Positions 34,891 through 43,726 of a DNA stretch of 64,000 nucleotides are shown piece after piece. The notes beneath the pieces were generated by a model. That model made no database searches and had not been told where the DNA came from. It saw only the letters and a program-made list of their open reading frames with translations. Both the position numbers and the translations under genes were made by a program. The DNA comes from Vibrio atlanticus (GTDB lineage Bacteria; Pseudomonadota; Gammaproteobacteria; Enterobacterales; Vibrionaceae), in NCBI RefSeq assembly GCF_024347315.1, contig NZ_AP025461.1, positions 992,001 to 1,056,000 on the forward strand. Direction: 5' to 3'. The first letter of the stretch is position 1, and each line of letters opens with the position of its first letter.

Positions 34891-36921
34891 TTAGGGGGGA
34901 TTACTTGTCGTTTCAAGATACGTGAGAGTGGCTTGAAGAGTCGTTGAGGATCGGCGATCGAATTCACTTTCAAGTATTTCATAAACCGTATGTGCTTCAA
35001 AGTTTGCCAACTGTGGATAAAGTAACGGCTCTTCCAAAAGCAACCCGATCAGTTTCTTCTGGGGACAAACACCATTAAGCGCAAGTTGATTGAGCGCTGC
35101 GTGCTGAATGCCGATATACGAATGTTTGATTAATTCTAATAATTGTTGCTCGTCATTGATGTGTTTTATTAAGCCGACTCTTAAAGATAAGCAGGGTGAT
35201 GACATCAGTGACAAACGGTTCTGTTGTATCCAATCATCGCCAAGCCAGACGAGGATGTCGCCGATATTTTCGGATTGCTCATCTAGCAAGAGTTCTAACA
35301 CGAGTAGATTAAAGCGTGATGTTTGTACATCGGAAAAGCTTATGCTGTGTCTACATAAGGCATGAATCAAGGCGTAAAACGCCGCTTTGGTTAGATAACT
35401 TATTTTGTCGTCAGAGCAAAGGCTGCGCAGCCATGTTTTGTTTGAGCAAAACTCTAGAGCGATCGCTTGATTTTCTAGAGCCTCTATCTTTGCAGATCTG
35501 TTAGAACGCTTCTTTACTGAAGTAGAAGTAGAAGTAGATGCGACGGTAGAGTCAGCGTTAGAGATAGCAGGTGAGTGAGCTTGTTTTAATGCATCAAGTG
35601 TTGATGTAATAAGTGCTGGTTGAGCATTAGCGTCAATGATTTCCGCGCCAATCATTTCATTTATAGGGGCTGTGTTCGTTGCTGTTCTACTTTTTACTGA
35701 AGAATCCGCAACTATGATACCTGATGTCCCTAAAGTGAGTTCTTTGAAATAGCTCTGGTGGCTAGTTTTTGGGTTTTTCGAAAGGTGTTCAATTAACAGT
35801 CGCTTGATAGAGTTACTACAAGCTTCCTGCTGAAGTTGTTGACGAATAAAGGCGACGCTAAGTTGTTCGGAAGTTTCAGTTAATAGGTGGTTTAGGCTGT
35901 CGAGTTGTTCTGACTCTTCCAACTTTGAAAACACTTGATAGAAATGGGGTATAAAACGGGCTAGTTGAAGCTGTTTGTGCTGACTCTCCAAACTGCAAAT
36001 CAGCAGAAAGAGCGTTGTGGTTGAATAAGCAACATTGGGTTTATTTTGAAGTTGGTCAATGACATGCAGTTTATCTTCGTTACTCAGTAGCCCTGTGAGT
36101 GAGTAGAGCGGTATACCAGATAGTAGTAACTCAAAATTAAGGTACTTTATATCTACTAGGTAATTCCATTTCGCTAATTGATGTACGGAACTCTTTCTTA
36201 TTGATGGGTCTGAATGAGACAGGCCGTTTAAAAATACCTGCAGATATTCACGACAATCCATTTCAGATAGACGCTGAAATGCGACTTTTTGGCAGCTAAT
36301 ATCAGGGTGTTGTGTGGCTTTGTACAAGACTATTTTGTCTTGAGTGTTTCTCAAAAAAATCCGAGTATCAGCGGTGCTTTTGAGTACGTTGTTTTCATTT
36401 AGCAGAGTAGGGGAGTGACGCGAAAGTAAAGCAATGAGTTTGCCTTTTAGATCTGGCTCGGGGTCATTCTGAAGTCGGTGTAGTAAACGCAGAGACTGTT
36501 CGTGATCTAGTTGGTGTTTGTGATTGTCTAAAATCCGCGCAGCAATCAAGCTGATGTCATCTCCGTCATTCCAACCCCCATCCCAGTAGTCATTTTCGTC
36601 GCATATTGCTTCTAATAATACAGGAACAGCGAGTAGAGAGTGTTGGTTGTTCTCAATAGCCATTAACGATGCCAATTTAATTTCGCTGTCGTCCCAGTAT
36701 TGATAGCATTTGAGGATGGGCTCAATAGGCGCTGCATTATCTAAAGCGAGGCATTCAAGACTAGTGAGAACAAGGTCAGGATTCTGGGACTCTAACCTTT
36801 TTATAATCAGATATTTAGTGTTTTGAAAACGGCTTAATATTTGTGCTGCCGATACCTGTTCGGATAGGTTTCCAGTCAAGTAGATGTGTTTAACTTTGTG
36901 AAGTAATTTATCTAGAGACAT
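34891..36921 (-). CDS. HEAT-repeat protein divergent from the idr-like operon
   Basis: Predicted cytoplasmic alpha-solenoid of 676 residues with no signal peptide. Repeated helix pairs such as NPDLVLTSLECLALD, DSEIKLASLMAIENN, DPEPDLKGKLIALLSRH, DPSIRKSSVHQLAKW and CLSLRVGLIKHINDE follow the HEAT/PBS-lyase pattern. A Ser/Thr-rich linker (STVASTSTSTSVKKR, ~455-472) splits two repeat blocks. It starts only 134 bp from, and opposite to, idrP1. Position suggests a role in expression or assembly of the molybdoenzyme complex, for example as a scaffold in place of a dedicated TorD-type chaperone, which I do not find here. That role is a guess. Confidence 0.6.
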   Translation of the reverse strand: MSLDKLLHKVKHIYLTGNLSEQVSAAQILSRFQNTKYLIIKRLESQNPDLVLTSLECLALDNAAPIEPILKCYQYWDDSEIKLASLMAIENNQHSLLAVPVLLEAICDENDYWDGGWNDGDDISLIAARILDNHKHQLDHEQSLRLLHRLQNDPEPDLKGKLIALLSRHSPTLLNENNVLKSTADTRIFLRNTQDKIVLYKATQHPDISCQKVAFQRLSEMDCREYLQVFLNGLSHSDPSIRKSSVHQLAKWNYLVDIKYLNFELLLSGIPLYSLTGLLSNEDKLHVIDQLQNKPNVAYSTTTLFLLICSLESQHKQLQLARFIPHFYQVFSKLEESEQLDSLNHLLTETSEQLSVAFIRQQLQQEACSNSIKRLLIEHLSKNPKTSHQSYFKELTLGTSGIIVADSSVKSRTATNTAPINEMIGAEIIDANAQPALITSTLDALKQAHSPAISNADSTVASTSTSTSVKKRSNRSAKIEALENQAIALEFCSNKTWLRSLCSDDKISYLTKAAFYALIHALCRHSISFSDVQTSRFNLLVLELLLDEQSENIGDILVWLGDDWIQQNRLSLMSSPCLSLRVGLIKHINDEQQLLELIKHSYIGIQHAALNQLALNGVCPQKKLIGLLLEEPLLYPQLANFEAHTVYEILESEFDRRSSTTLQATLTYLETTSNPP

Positions 36922-37055
36922 TTATTCAAGCACCACTGAATTAACAAGTTTGAATAATAACTCTTATCATTTCTAATTGTATAATCCTAATCATATCTTT
37001 AATGTTTCATGTGTTAATAATAGGGGTAGATGATAGTAACCCCGAAGGAATGTCG
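36922..37055. promoter_or_regulatory. Divergent promoter region, HEAT-repeat gene / idrP1
   Basis: A -10-like TATAAT lies at 36980-36985, about 75 bp ahead of the idrP1 start, but no well-spaced -35 partner or FNR box was found. Very A/T-rich. Confidence 0.35.
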
Positions 37056-38129
37056 ATGAGCATCGCACTAAAAAGCTTGGTAGGAGTGTGTGCCCTTTTC
37101 TCTGCAACTCTATACGCCGCTCTGCCCCCTATGAGTATAAATACGGCGAAGGCAGAACTCGGTAAACGACTGTTTTTTGATACGCGCTTGTCCGGGGACG
37201 ACTCGATATCGTGCTCCAGTTGCCACATTCCGTCTAATGGTTTTTCTTACCCTGAACCGTTGAGCCCTGCCTATACGGGGAGTGATGGATTTCGCAATGC
37301 TCCAACACTTATTAATACGGTCTATAAAGAAGTGTGGTTTCACGATGGTCGTATTGGCACCAACCTAAACGATGTGGTGCGGGAGAATATCACTGAAGAC
37401 TGGCTGATGAATATGGACATGCGTTTGATGCAGGAACGCCTCAAACAAGATCCAATATACGTCGAGATGTTTAAAGCGGCCAATCTTGGAGAACCGTCAA
37501 ATGGCGGAGTACGCAAAGCTCTGCCTGAATACCTAAAAACATTGACTTCGAAAAACGTCCCTTTTGACAAGGGTGAGCTTAGCGACTTAGCGAGCCAGGG
37601 AGAAAAACTGTTCACAGGCAAAGCGGGGTGCAGCCAATGCCATAGTGGCGCGCTGTTTTCGGACGGAAAGGCACACAATACCGGAGTGCCAGAAAATCAT
37701 GAGATATTTTTAGACCCCATGCGACATCAATCTTTTCTTGCCTACAACATGTTTATGGGTGTGCAAGATTACTTAACGTTAAAGCGCGATGTTGGTGCGC
37801 ATGTTCAAACTCATAAAGCGGATGGTAGCGATCGCGGTAAGTTCATAACGCCAACGCTGCGAGAGCTCACTCAAACTGCGCCGTATATGCACAATGGCAT
37901 GCTTGCCACGCTTGAAGATGTGGTTGAATTTTATAATCAAGGTGGTGGCGAAGACTCAAACAAAGACTCTCGACTCACCACGCTTTCCCTAACGGACTAT
38001 GAAAAAAAGGCGCTGGTGGCTTTTTTGGAATCGTTATCTGGAGATGCCCTTATAGGCGAAGAATACGAATGGTTAGACTATGACTTCGGCTACGAATACA
38101 CGGAGGATTGGTCAAATGCTCGTAACTAA
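37056..38129 (+). CDS. idrP1: Di-haem cytochrome c peroxidase, IdrP1-like
   Basis: Periplasmic enzyme of the CcpA/MauG family, 357 residues. A signal peptide (ALKSLVGVCALFSATLYA) precedes two haem sites: CSSCH (53-57) and CSQCH (192-196). APYMHNGMLATLEDVVEFYNQGG holds the axial Met region. It is the first gene of the operon and overlaps the next by 14 bp. In iodate reductase clusters two such peroxidases accompany IdrAB and are proposed to remove hydrogen peroxide. The start at 37056 is chosen because GAAGGA lies seven bases upstream. The acidic C-terminal tail (DYDFGYEYTEDW) is unusual. Confidence 0.75.
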   Translation: MSIALKSLVGVCALFSATLYAALPPMSINTAKAELGKRLFFDTRLSGDDSISCSSCHIPSNGFSYPEPLSPAYTGSDGFRNAPTLINTVYKEVWFHDGRIGTNLNDVVRENITEDWLMNMDMRLMQERLKQDPIYVEMFKAANLGEPSNGGVRKALPEYLKTLTSKNVPFDKGELSDLASQGEKLFTGKAGCSQCHSGALFSDGKAHNTGVPENHEIFLDPMRHQSFLAYNMFMGVQDYLTLKRDVGAHVQTHKADGSDRGKFITPTLRELTQTAPYMHNGMLATLEDVVEFYNQGGGEDSNKDSRLTTLSLTDYEKKALVAFLESLSGDALIGEEYEWLDYDFGYEYTEDWSNARN

Positions 38130-39282
38130 GCGCTCTGTATTAAAGGCAGCACTCTTTATTCTTATTGGGATGACGGGGCTTCCCAATGTTGTTAATGCAA
38201 AGGTACAGCTTAAGCCTCTAGGGGAGGTGCCTGTGCCTGCGGATAATAAACAAACACCCGAAAAAATAGAGTTGGGAAAGATCTTATTTTATGACGGTCG
38301 GCTAAGTGGCGATACGACTAGCCCATGTGCTGGTTGCCATATCCAATCTCAGGGCTGGGGTTTTCCTGATGACTTATCCATGGGATATCCGGGTACGGTA
38401 CATTGGCGTAATAGCCAAACGATTATTAATGCGGCTTATTATGACAAATTTTTCTGGGCGGGCAGCGCTATGTCATTGGAAGCGCAAGCCAAAGATGCTG
38501 CGAAGGGCGCGGTCGCGGGTAATGGTGAAGATGACATCATGGAAGCGCGTTTAGCCTTAGTACCTGAGTATGTTGAACGTTTTAAGCGAGTGTTTGGTGA
38601 TGATACTCCGAAAATACACAACGCTTGGCGCGCTATAGCCGCGTTTGAACGTACGATGATTCAACGTGACACACCAATAGACAACTATTTACTCGGTGAC
38701 AAAACCGCTTTGTCTGAGTCCCAATTGAAGGGTAAAGCACTGTTTGAGGGCAAAGCGAATTGCATTGCTTGTCACAACGGGGCTTTGGCATCTGACCAGA
38801 AATTCTACAACATTGGCGTGCCGCCAAGCCCTTGGTGGAATGATGATGGACTGGCACAGATAACGTTTCGATTTGAGCTTTATTCTAAAGGTGTCACCGA
38901 AGAGATGTACCGCACTACAAAGGCCGATCCCGGTGCTTACTTTCGTGCTAAACGTAAAGAGATGTTAGGTAAGTTTCGCACGCCAAGCCTACGTTATACA
39001 AAATACACAGCGCCTTACATGCACAATGGCACTATTCCAACTTTAGAAGCGGTGATTGATTTCTACGACCGAGGTGGTGTGGCGGATGACGGACGTACTA
39101 CTGGTTACCCTCAGACAAAATCTGCTTTAATTCAACCTCTTGGTTTAACGGAGCAAGATAAAAAGAACTTACTGAGCTTTATCGAAGCATTTTCAGGTGA
39201 ACAGATTTTTATTGAAGAGCCGACTATTCCAGAGTACCAACCGTTATTTACTAAAGAAGAACTTGCTGGAGCAGAAAAATGA
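38116..39282 (+). CDS. idrP2: Di-haem cytochrome c peroxidase, IdrP2-like
   Basis: Second periplasmic di-haem peroxidase, 388 residues. Signal region LKAALFILIGMTGLPNVVNA; haem motifs CAGCH (71-75) and CIACH (216-220); APYMHNGTIPTLEAVIDFYDRGG. It is clearly different from idrP1, so the pair is not a recent duplication. The ATG at 38116 follows GGAGG by nine bases and overlaps the idrP1 stop; its own stop overlaps the Rieske start (ATGA). Tight coupling supports one functional unit. Confidence 0.75.
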   Translation: MLVTKRSVLKAALFILIGMTGLPNVVNAKVQLKPLGEVPVPADNKQTPEKIELGKILFYDGRLSGDTTSPCAGCHIQSQGWGFPDDLSMGYPGTVHWRNSQTIINAAYYDKFFWAGSAMSLEAQAKDAAKGAVAGNGEDDIMEARLALVPEYVERFKRVFGDDTPKIHNAWRAIAAFERTMIQRDTPIDNYLLGDKTALSESQLKGKALFEGKANCIACHNGALASDQKFYNIGVPPSPWWNDDGLAQITFRFELYSKGVTEEMYRTTKADPGAYFRAKRKEMLGKFRTPSLRYTKYTAPYMHNGTIPTLEAVIDFYDRGGVADDGRTTGYPQTKSALIQPLGLTEQDKKNLLSFIEAFSGEQIFIEEPTIPEYQPLFTKEELAGAEK

Positions 39283-39863
39283 TCGCCAACTCAGAGCAAA
39301 ATTCGAGTAAACGACACAACAAATGCATGATGTCACGACGTGATTTTTTACTCTATTCCGGCGCGGCGACTGCCGTCTCTATGGTTCCTCTTACCTTATT
39401 TGCAGGAACGGATTCTGAAACTCAGGTTGAAGGTCGTATTGTTGGCTACCCGCGTAAGAAAATCGCAAAGTTAAGTCAACTCAGTAACCACATTCCGGTT
39501 CACTTTCAATATCCAGATGAAGGAAAAAATTCGATTGCGATGCTGGTTAAATCCGACATTGAATGTGGCGGTGGGATAGGGCTACAGCGTGACATTGTGG
39601 CCTATTCGATGACGTGTACTCATCAAGGTGGACCATTAACCGGAGCTTATAAAGCAACAGGAGAGCATCGCATTGTCGGACAGTGTCCATTCCACCTGTC
39701 TACATTTGATTTACGACGTCATGGCATTATGGTTTCTGGTCAAGCCTTTGAGAGCTTACCTCAAGTACTGCTGGAGCTAGAAGGTGATGATATCTATGCG
39801 GTCGGGGTTATGGGGTTGATCTTTGGTCGAATGGAAAACCTGATCGATGTGGAGGTTAGCTAG
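39279..39863 (+). CDS. idrB: Rieske iron-sulphur subunit of an Aio/Idr-type molybdoenzyme
   Basis: Small subunit, 194 residues, carrying a [2Fe-2S] Rieske cluster: CTH at 113-115 and CPFH at 136-139 (C-x-H...C-x2-H). The twin-arginine signal SRRDFLLYSGAATAVSMV (from ~19) would export the folded heterodimer, since the catalytic partner has no signal of its own. This division of labour is that of AioB and IdrB. The start overlaps the idrP2 stop and the gene ends one base before the large subunit start. Very likely the electron-transfer subunit of the downstream enzyme. Confidence 0.8.
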   Translation: MIANSEQNSSKRHNKCMMSRRDFLLYSGAATAVSMVPLTLFAGTDSETQVEGRIVGYPRKKIAKLSQLSNHIPVHFQYPDEGKNSIAMLVKSDIECGGGIGLQRDIVAYSMTCTHQGGPLTGAYKATGEHRIVGQCPFHLSTFDLRRHGIMVSGQAFESLPQVLLELEGDDIYAVGVMGLIFGRMENLIDVEVS

Positions 39864-42626
39864 ATGACTCAACTTTCTTTTAACGATAAATTGGCTGTAA
39901 ACGATAAATCTGCCTTAAACGATCAACCGGCTTTAAACAGCCAGTATCTGCAACCGACCAGTACATTACTGCCACCTGCTAGTGCGGAAGTCATCACAAC
40001 AGCGTGTGACTATTGTATTGTTGCGTGTGGCTATAAAGTCTATCGTTGGCCTGTGAGTAGCCCTTCCGGTGGGCCTGCTGCAAGTGAAAATGCATTTGGT
40101 GTCGATTTCCCGGTTCATGCGCTGCAAGCTTGGGTTTCGCCACAGCAACATAATATTATTTCGCATAATGGCAAACCACACCATGTGGTTGTCGTAGCAG
40201 ACAAAGACATACAGGTCGTCAATAAAGGCGGTGATTCTTCGGTTCGTGGTGGACTGCTCGCAAGAAAGCTTTATAACCCAGAAACACCAACCAAAGATCG
40301 ATTGAAGCAACCACTTGTTCGAATTAACGGTCAGTTACAACCGGTAGAATGGGATTTTGCGTTGGATATAGCAGCCCAAGTCGGCCGTCATGTGATTGAT
40401 ATGCACGGTTCAAACAGTTACTGCGTGAAAACCTATTCTTATCAGTATATTGAAAACACCTATGCGATAACAAAGTATTCATTGCGTCATGTCAATACCG
40501 CGAATTTTTCGTTTCATGATACGCCGTCAGATGTCACCGCAACCCCAGGATTTCGAGATGCGGGTTTTGATAATTTTGCTCCAAGTTATGATGATTGGGG
40601 CGCGGCAGATACTTTGATGATATGCGGAACAGATCCGTATGAGACAAAAACCATCATCTTTACACAGTTTATTATGCCTGCGGTTCATCGTGGGATGAAA
40701 ACTGTGATTTTGAACCCTCGTGAAACCGCTGGAATAGCGTGGCTTAAAGCTCAAGGTGGATTGCACCTCGATATTAATCCCGGTAGCGATAATCTTGTGA
40801 TTGGTGCAATTGCTCGAGTGATCTTAGAGCAAGGCTGGCAAGACAATGAGTGGATTGAAAACTGGGTCAATAATAAATGGGAATCGAGCTCAGGTTTTGG
40901 TCAGGGTACGCGTAATACGCCATGGCAGTGGAGAACCACTTGGGGCAAATTCCAAACGAATGGCTTTGATGATTATAAGCAATGGAATTTGGAGCAGAAA
41001 GAGTACGCACCTGAGTATGCCGCGTCGATAGCGGGTATCGATGTTGAGAAGATCCATAAAGCTGCTGAGATGTTGGCAATGCCAGTCAACGGTCAGCGAG
41101 TTAAAGCCTCAATTGGTATAGAGAAGGGCTTTTATTGGTCGAATAATACCGGGAATACCAACGCCATCGCCTCCCTTGCAACGATAATCGGTACTGGTGG
41201 CCGAGAAGGGCGTGTGATTGGTCGATTTGGTGGGCATCAACGAGGTGGGCTAGCGGGTGGGAAACTACCAAGGAATAAGTCACCTGAAAAAGTAGCAGGT
41301 AGGCGCAGGCGCTCAATAGACACCGATAGATACCTTTATTCCGGGCATACCCGTATGGCCCATGTCATTGGTACGACATGGATTCAAGCTATGTGTGGTA
41401 GTTATGGGTTGAAAGAGAAATTCACCGACTTAACAACACGTAACCCTCACCAAGCGACGCGACGTGATAAGCAGCACATTATAGATACACTCAAAAAACG
41501 AGCAGATTCCGGTGGAATGGTCGTCATCAATCAAGATATTTATTTACGTGATCCTATTGGTAAACAATTCGCTGATATCATCTTTCCGGCCGCGACTTGG
41601 GGGGAAGAGGATTTCATGCGTGCTAATGGTGAGCGTCGTCTACGCCTTTACCAAAAGTTCGCTGATGCGCCGGGTCAGGCTAAGCCAGACTGGTGGATTG
41701 TTGCTCAAATGGCTTCGCGAATGGGGTACGACGGGTTTGATTGGCAAAACTCAAATGACGTAGCTGAAGAGTCATCCCGATTTAGCCGTGGTAGCCGTAA
41801 AGATTTCAATATGATTAAAGTCGCAGCACATGCTGAAGGAAAAACTCTTCATCAAAAGCTCGCTGAATTTGGTACCGAAGGAATCCAAGGGCCTGTTTTT
41901 TATAACTATGACACCAAAAAGCTGATTGGCACTAAGCGCTTGCATGACACTGAAATGAGTTGGGATGATTTGGTCGACAAAGGGCTACAGGATGGGCCTC
42001 AAGGCGCCAATATTATGCGTAAACAGCTCACTCAATTTAATAGTCAGACGGGGAAGGTCAATCTTCAAAAACATCCTTGGGATCTGTTTAGTGATTTCCA
42101 TGCTTGGCTTACTCCCCAAAAGGACGAGTTGTGGTTCTCGAATGGTCGTATCAACGAAATTTGGCAGTCAGGGTTTGATGATACCGAGCGCAGGCCTTAC
42201 ATCACTCATCGCTGGCCTGAAAACTGGATTGAAGTACACCCGGAAGATGCGGAAAAACGGGGCATAGAAGCCGGAGATGAAGTACTGGTGTACTCGGAGC
42301 GGGTGGCCAATTTTAAAGATACGATTCTGGGGATCGAGTCAGATGATTTTCAGTTTAGTAACCTAATGAAAAATGGTCACATTCAACTGGATTACGCGGA
42401 GATTAAAGCCGTTGCGATTGTCACCTCAGCCACGAAAAAAGGTGTGTTGTATTGCAATATGATGGACATGAAGAACCCAGCGAATGCTTTAACAACAAGG
42501 GTCGTTGACCAAATCAGTGGTAACTACAACTACAAAATGGGCGTCGCCAAAATAAAGAAAATTGGTGAATCAAAATATAAGCGTGAGTTTGAAGGGTTCT
42601 CCTTTGCACCACGTAACATTGTGTAA
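39864..42626 (+). CDS. idrA: Molybdopterin oxidoreductase large subunit, Idr/Aio family (putative iodate reductase)
   Basis: Catalytic subunit of 920 residues in the arsenite-oxidase branch of the DMSO reductase family. The cluster motif C48-x2-C51-x3-C55 (CDYCIVACGY) lacks a fourth Cys; GGDSSVRGG (S125/S126) supplies Ser as in AioA, predicting a [3Fe-4S] cluster. R454-F-G-G-H458 matches the Arg/His pair of the AioA substrate pocket, while the AioA His/Glu pair region reads FSFHDTPSDVTATP (H218), without an obvious Glu. LWFSNGRINEIWQSG is the family's pterin-binding block. No arsenic genes are adjacent, but two di-haem peroxidases are, which is the Idr cluster composition. Arsenite or another oxyanion remains possible. 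Confidence 0.7.
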   Translation: MTQLSFNDKLAVNDKSALNDQPALNSQYLQPTSTLLPPASAEVITTACDYCIVACGYKVYRWPVSSPSGGPAASENAFGVDFPVHALQAWVSPQQHNIISHNGKPHHVVVVADKDIQVVNKGGDSSVRGGLLARKLYNPETPTKDRLKQPLVRINGQLQPVEWDFALDIAAQVGRHVIDMHGSNSYCVKTYSYQYIENTYAITKYSLRHVNTANFSFHDTPSDVTATPGFRDAGFDNFAPSYDDWGAADTLMICGTDPYETKTIIFTQFIMPAVHRGMKTVILNPRETAGIAWLKAQGGLHLDINPGSDNLVIGAIARVILEQGWQDNEWIENWVNNKWESSSGFGQGTRNTPWQWRTTWGKFQTNGFDDYKQWNLEQKEYAPEYAASIAGIDVEKIHKAAEMLAMPVNGQRVKASIGIEKGFYWSNNTGNTNAIASLATIIGTGGREGRVIGRFGGHQRGGLAGGKLPRNKSPEKVAGRRRRSIDTDRYLYSGHTRMAHVIGTTWIQAMCGSYGLKEKFTDLTTRNPHQATRRDKQHIIDTLKKRADSGGMVVINQDIYLRDPIGKQFADIIFPAATWGEEDFMRANGERRLRLYQKFADAPGQAKPDWWIVAQMASRMGYDGFDWQNSNDVAEESSRFSRGSRKDFNMIKVAAHAEGKTLHQKLAEFGTEGIQGPVFYNYDTKKLIGTKRLHDTEMSWDDLVDKGLQDGPQGANIMRKQLTQFNSQTGKVNLQKHPWDLFSDFHAWLTPQKDELWFSNGRINEIWQSGFDDTERRPYITHRWPENWIEVHPEDAEKRGIEAGDEVLVYSERVANFKDTILGIESDDFQFSNLMKNGHIQLDYAEIKAVAIVTSATKKGVLYCNMMDMKNPANALTTRVVDQISGNYNYKMGVAKIKKIGESKYKREFEGFSFAPRNIV

Positions 42627-42635
42627 GGGAAGTTT

Positions 42636-43079
42636 ATGTTTGGTGTATTATTGGTTTTGCATGTATTGGCTGCCACCATTTGGACGGGAGGGCACATTAT
42701 TCTCAGCGTCGTTATCCTTCCTAAAGTCTTGAAACACCGTTCTCCAGAAATGTTATTGGAATTCGAGCAAGGGTACGAAAAGGTGGGAATGCCTGCTTTG
42801 GTCGTTCAAGTGGTGACTGGGTTGATGCTCGCTTATCACATGTTGCCGGACGTTAACTTATGGTTTGATATGTCGATTCCACTGGCTCATGGCATTGCCG
42901 CTAAATTGACGTTGCTGTCTCTGACGGTATTGCTAGCCCTAGACGCACGCTTTCGTGTGATTCCAAAACTATCGAAGGACAACTTGGTTGATATGGCGCT
43001 GCACATTGTGCCAGTGACCCTTATTTCAATTTTGTTTGTGGTTGTCGGAGTTTCATTTAGAACGGGTTGGCTAGTTTGA
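42636..43079 (+). CDS. CopD-like four-helix membrane protein of the idr-like operon
   Basis: Inner-membrane protein of 147 residues with about four helices: LLVLHVLAATIWTGGHIILSVVILP, ALVVQVVTGLMLAYHML, IPLAHGIAAKLTLLSLTVLLAL and HIVPVTLISILFVVVGVSF. His9, 20, 68, 85 and 123 all lie in or at helices, a pattern that could bind b-type haem. It begins nine bases after the large subunit stop with AAGGG ahead, so it is in the operon. It may be the membrane link between quinol and the periplasmic enzyme. CopD family membership is by resemblance; the haem idea is inference. Confidence 0.65.
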   Translation: MFGVLLVLHVLAATIWTGGHIILSVVILPKVLKHRSPEMLLEFEQGYEKVGMPALVVQVVTGLMLAYHMLPDVNLWFDMSIPLAHGIAAKLTLLSLTVLLALDARFRVIPKLSKDNLVDMALHIVPVTLISILFVVVGVSFRTGWLV

Positions 43080-43118
43080 TCTGCTTTTACGTTTAGTGCG
43101 GAATATTTGACAATGTCT

Positions 43119-43153
43119 AAGTTAGATAAGTTAGATAAGTTAGATAAGTTAGA
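43119..43153. repeat. 9-bp tandem repeat, AAGTTAGAT
   Basis: Three perfect copies and a partial fourth, directly abutting the operon terminator. Confidence 0.85.
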
Positions 43154-43187
43154 AGAAACAGCGCCAATTCGGCGCTGTTTCTTCTTG
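43153..43187. terminator. Terminator between the idr-like operon and the pseudoazurin gene
   Basis: AAGAAACAGCGCC (43153-43165) pairs perfectly with GGCGCTGTTTCTT (43171-43183) over a five-base loop: a 13-bp stem at the end of the operon and facing the convergent pseudoazurin gene. T-tracts are mixed. Confidence 0.75.
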
Positions 43188-43270
43188 TTGCTGACCCCTT
43201 AGCCTGTCTTCAGGCTAGCATTCCTATCACACATTAACAGAGAGCGGATGCTTCAAGACAGGGACAAAGG

Positions 43271-43726
43271 TTATTGAATTTTTTGCTCTGCTTGATCGAG
43301 CAAGCCTTGCATCTTTTTCTGAGCTCTGCGACTTACACGTTTTTTGGCCGCGGTGCGAGCTTCTTCTAAGTTAACACTTGGATCACCAACAACCACAAGT
43401 GCCACCATTCCGTGTCGGTGATGTACTTTACATTTTATGCCATAAACTCCGGGCTTATCAAAAGTGACTTCCTGTGCATTTGACCCGGATATCATAAGAG
43501 GTTTAGCTCCGTCAGGAAGCATCCCTTGAATGCTATGAGCAGTATGAGAGCCAACGGTTCCTTTAAAAAGCACCTTGTCACCAGGTTCGATTTCTACGTA
43601 ATCAGGAATGAATTGGTACATCTTGTCGATGTTTTCAGAATTCATGTCCATCACTTGTTTGATGACCTTTATTTCAGCAAACGCAGGGGCTGCAATAATA
43701 GATAGGATTAGTAAAATTAGGCGCAT
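43271..43726 (-). CDS. Pseudoazurin (type 1 copper electron carrier)
   Basis: Periplasmic blue-copper protein, 151 residues. MRLILLILSIIAAPAFA is a signal peptide. Copper ligands fit the pseudoazurin spacing: His in GSHTAHSI, then Cys-x2-His-x4-Met in CKVHHRHGM. PGVYGIKC is the family block. A Lys/Arg-rich tail (ARTAAKKRVSRRAQKKMQG) of about 35 residues beyond the cupredoxin fold is unusual. Convergent with the idr-like operon and upstream of nirB, it is a natural redox partner for the former. The ATG at 43726 is preferred to the GTG nine bases upstream. An FNR-like box lies about 105 bp ahead. Confidence 0.82.
   Translation of the reverse strand: MRLILLILSIIAAPAFAEIKVIKQVMDMNSENIDKMYQFIPDYVEIEPGDKVLFKGTVGSHTAHSIQGMLPDGAKPLMISGSNAQEVTFDKPGVYGIKCKVHHRHGMVALVVVGDPSVNLEEARTAAKKRVSRRAQKKMQGLLDQAEQKIQ

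Noticed and set aside
39279..42626. Simple annotation as arsenite oxidase AioBA
   Set aside because: Co-encoded di-haem peroxidases, absence of arsenic genes and only partial pocket conservation fit Idr better; kept as the main alternative.
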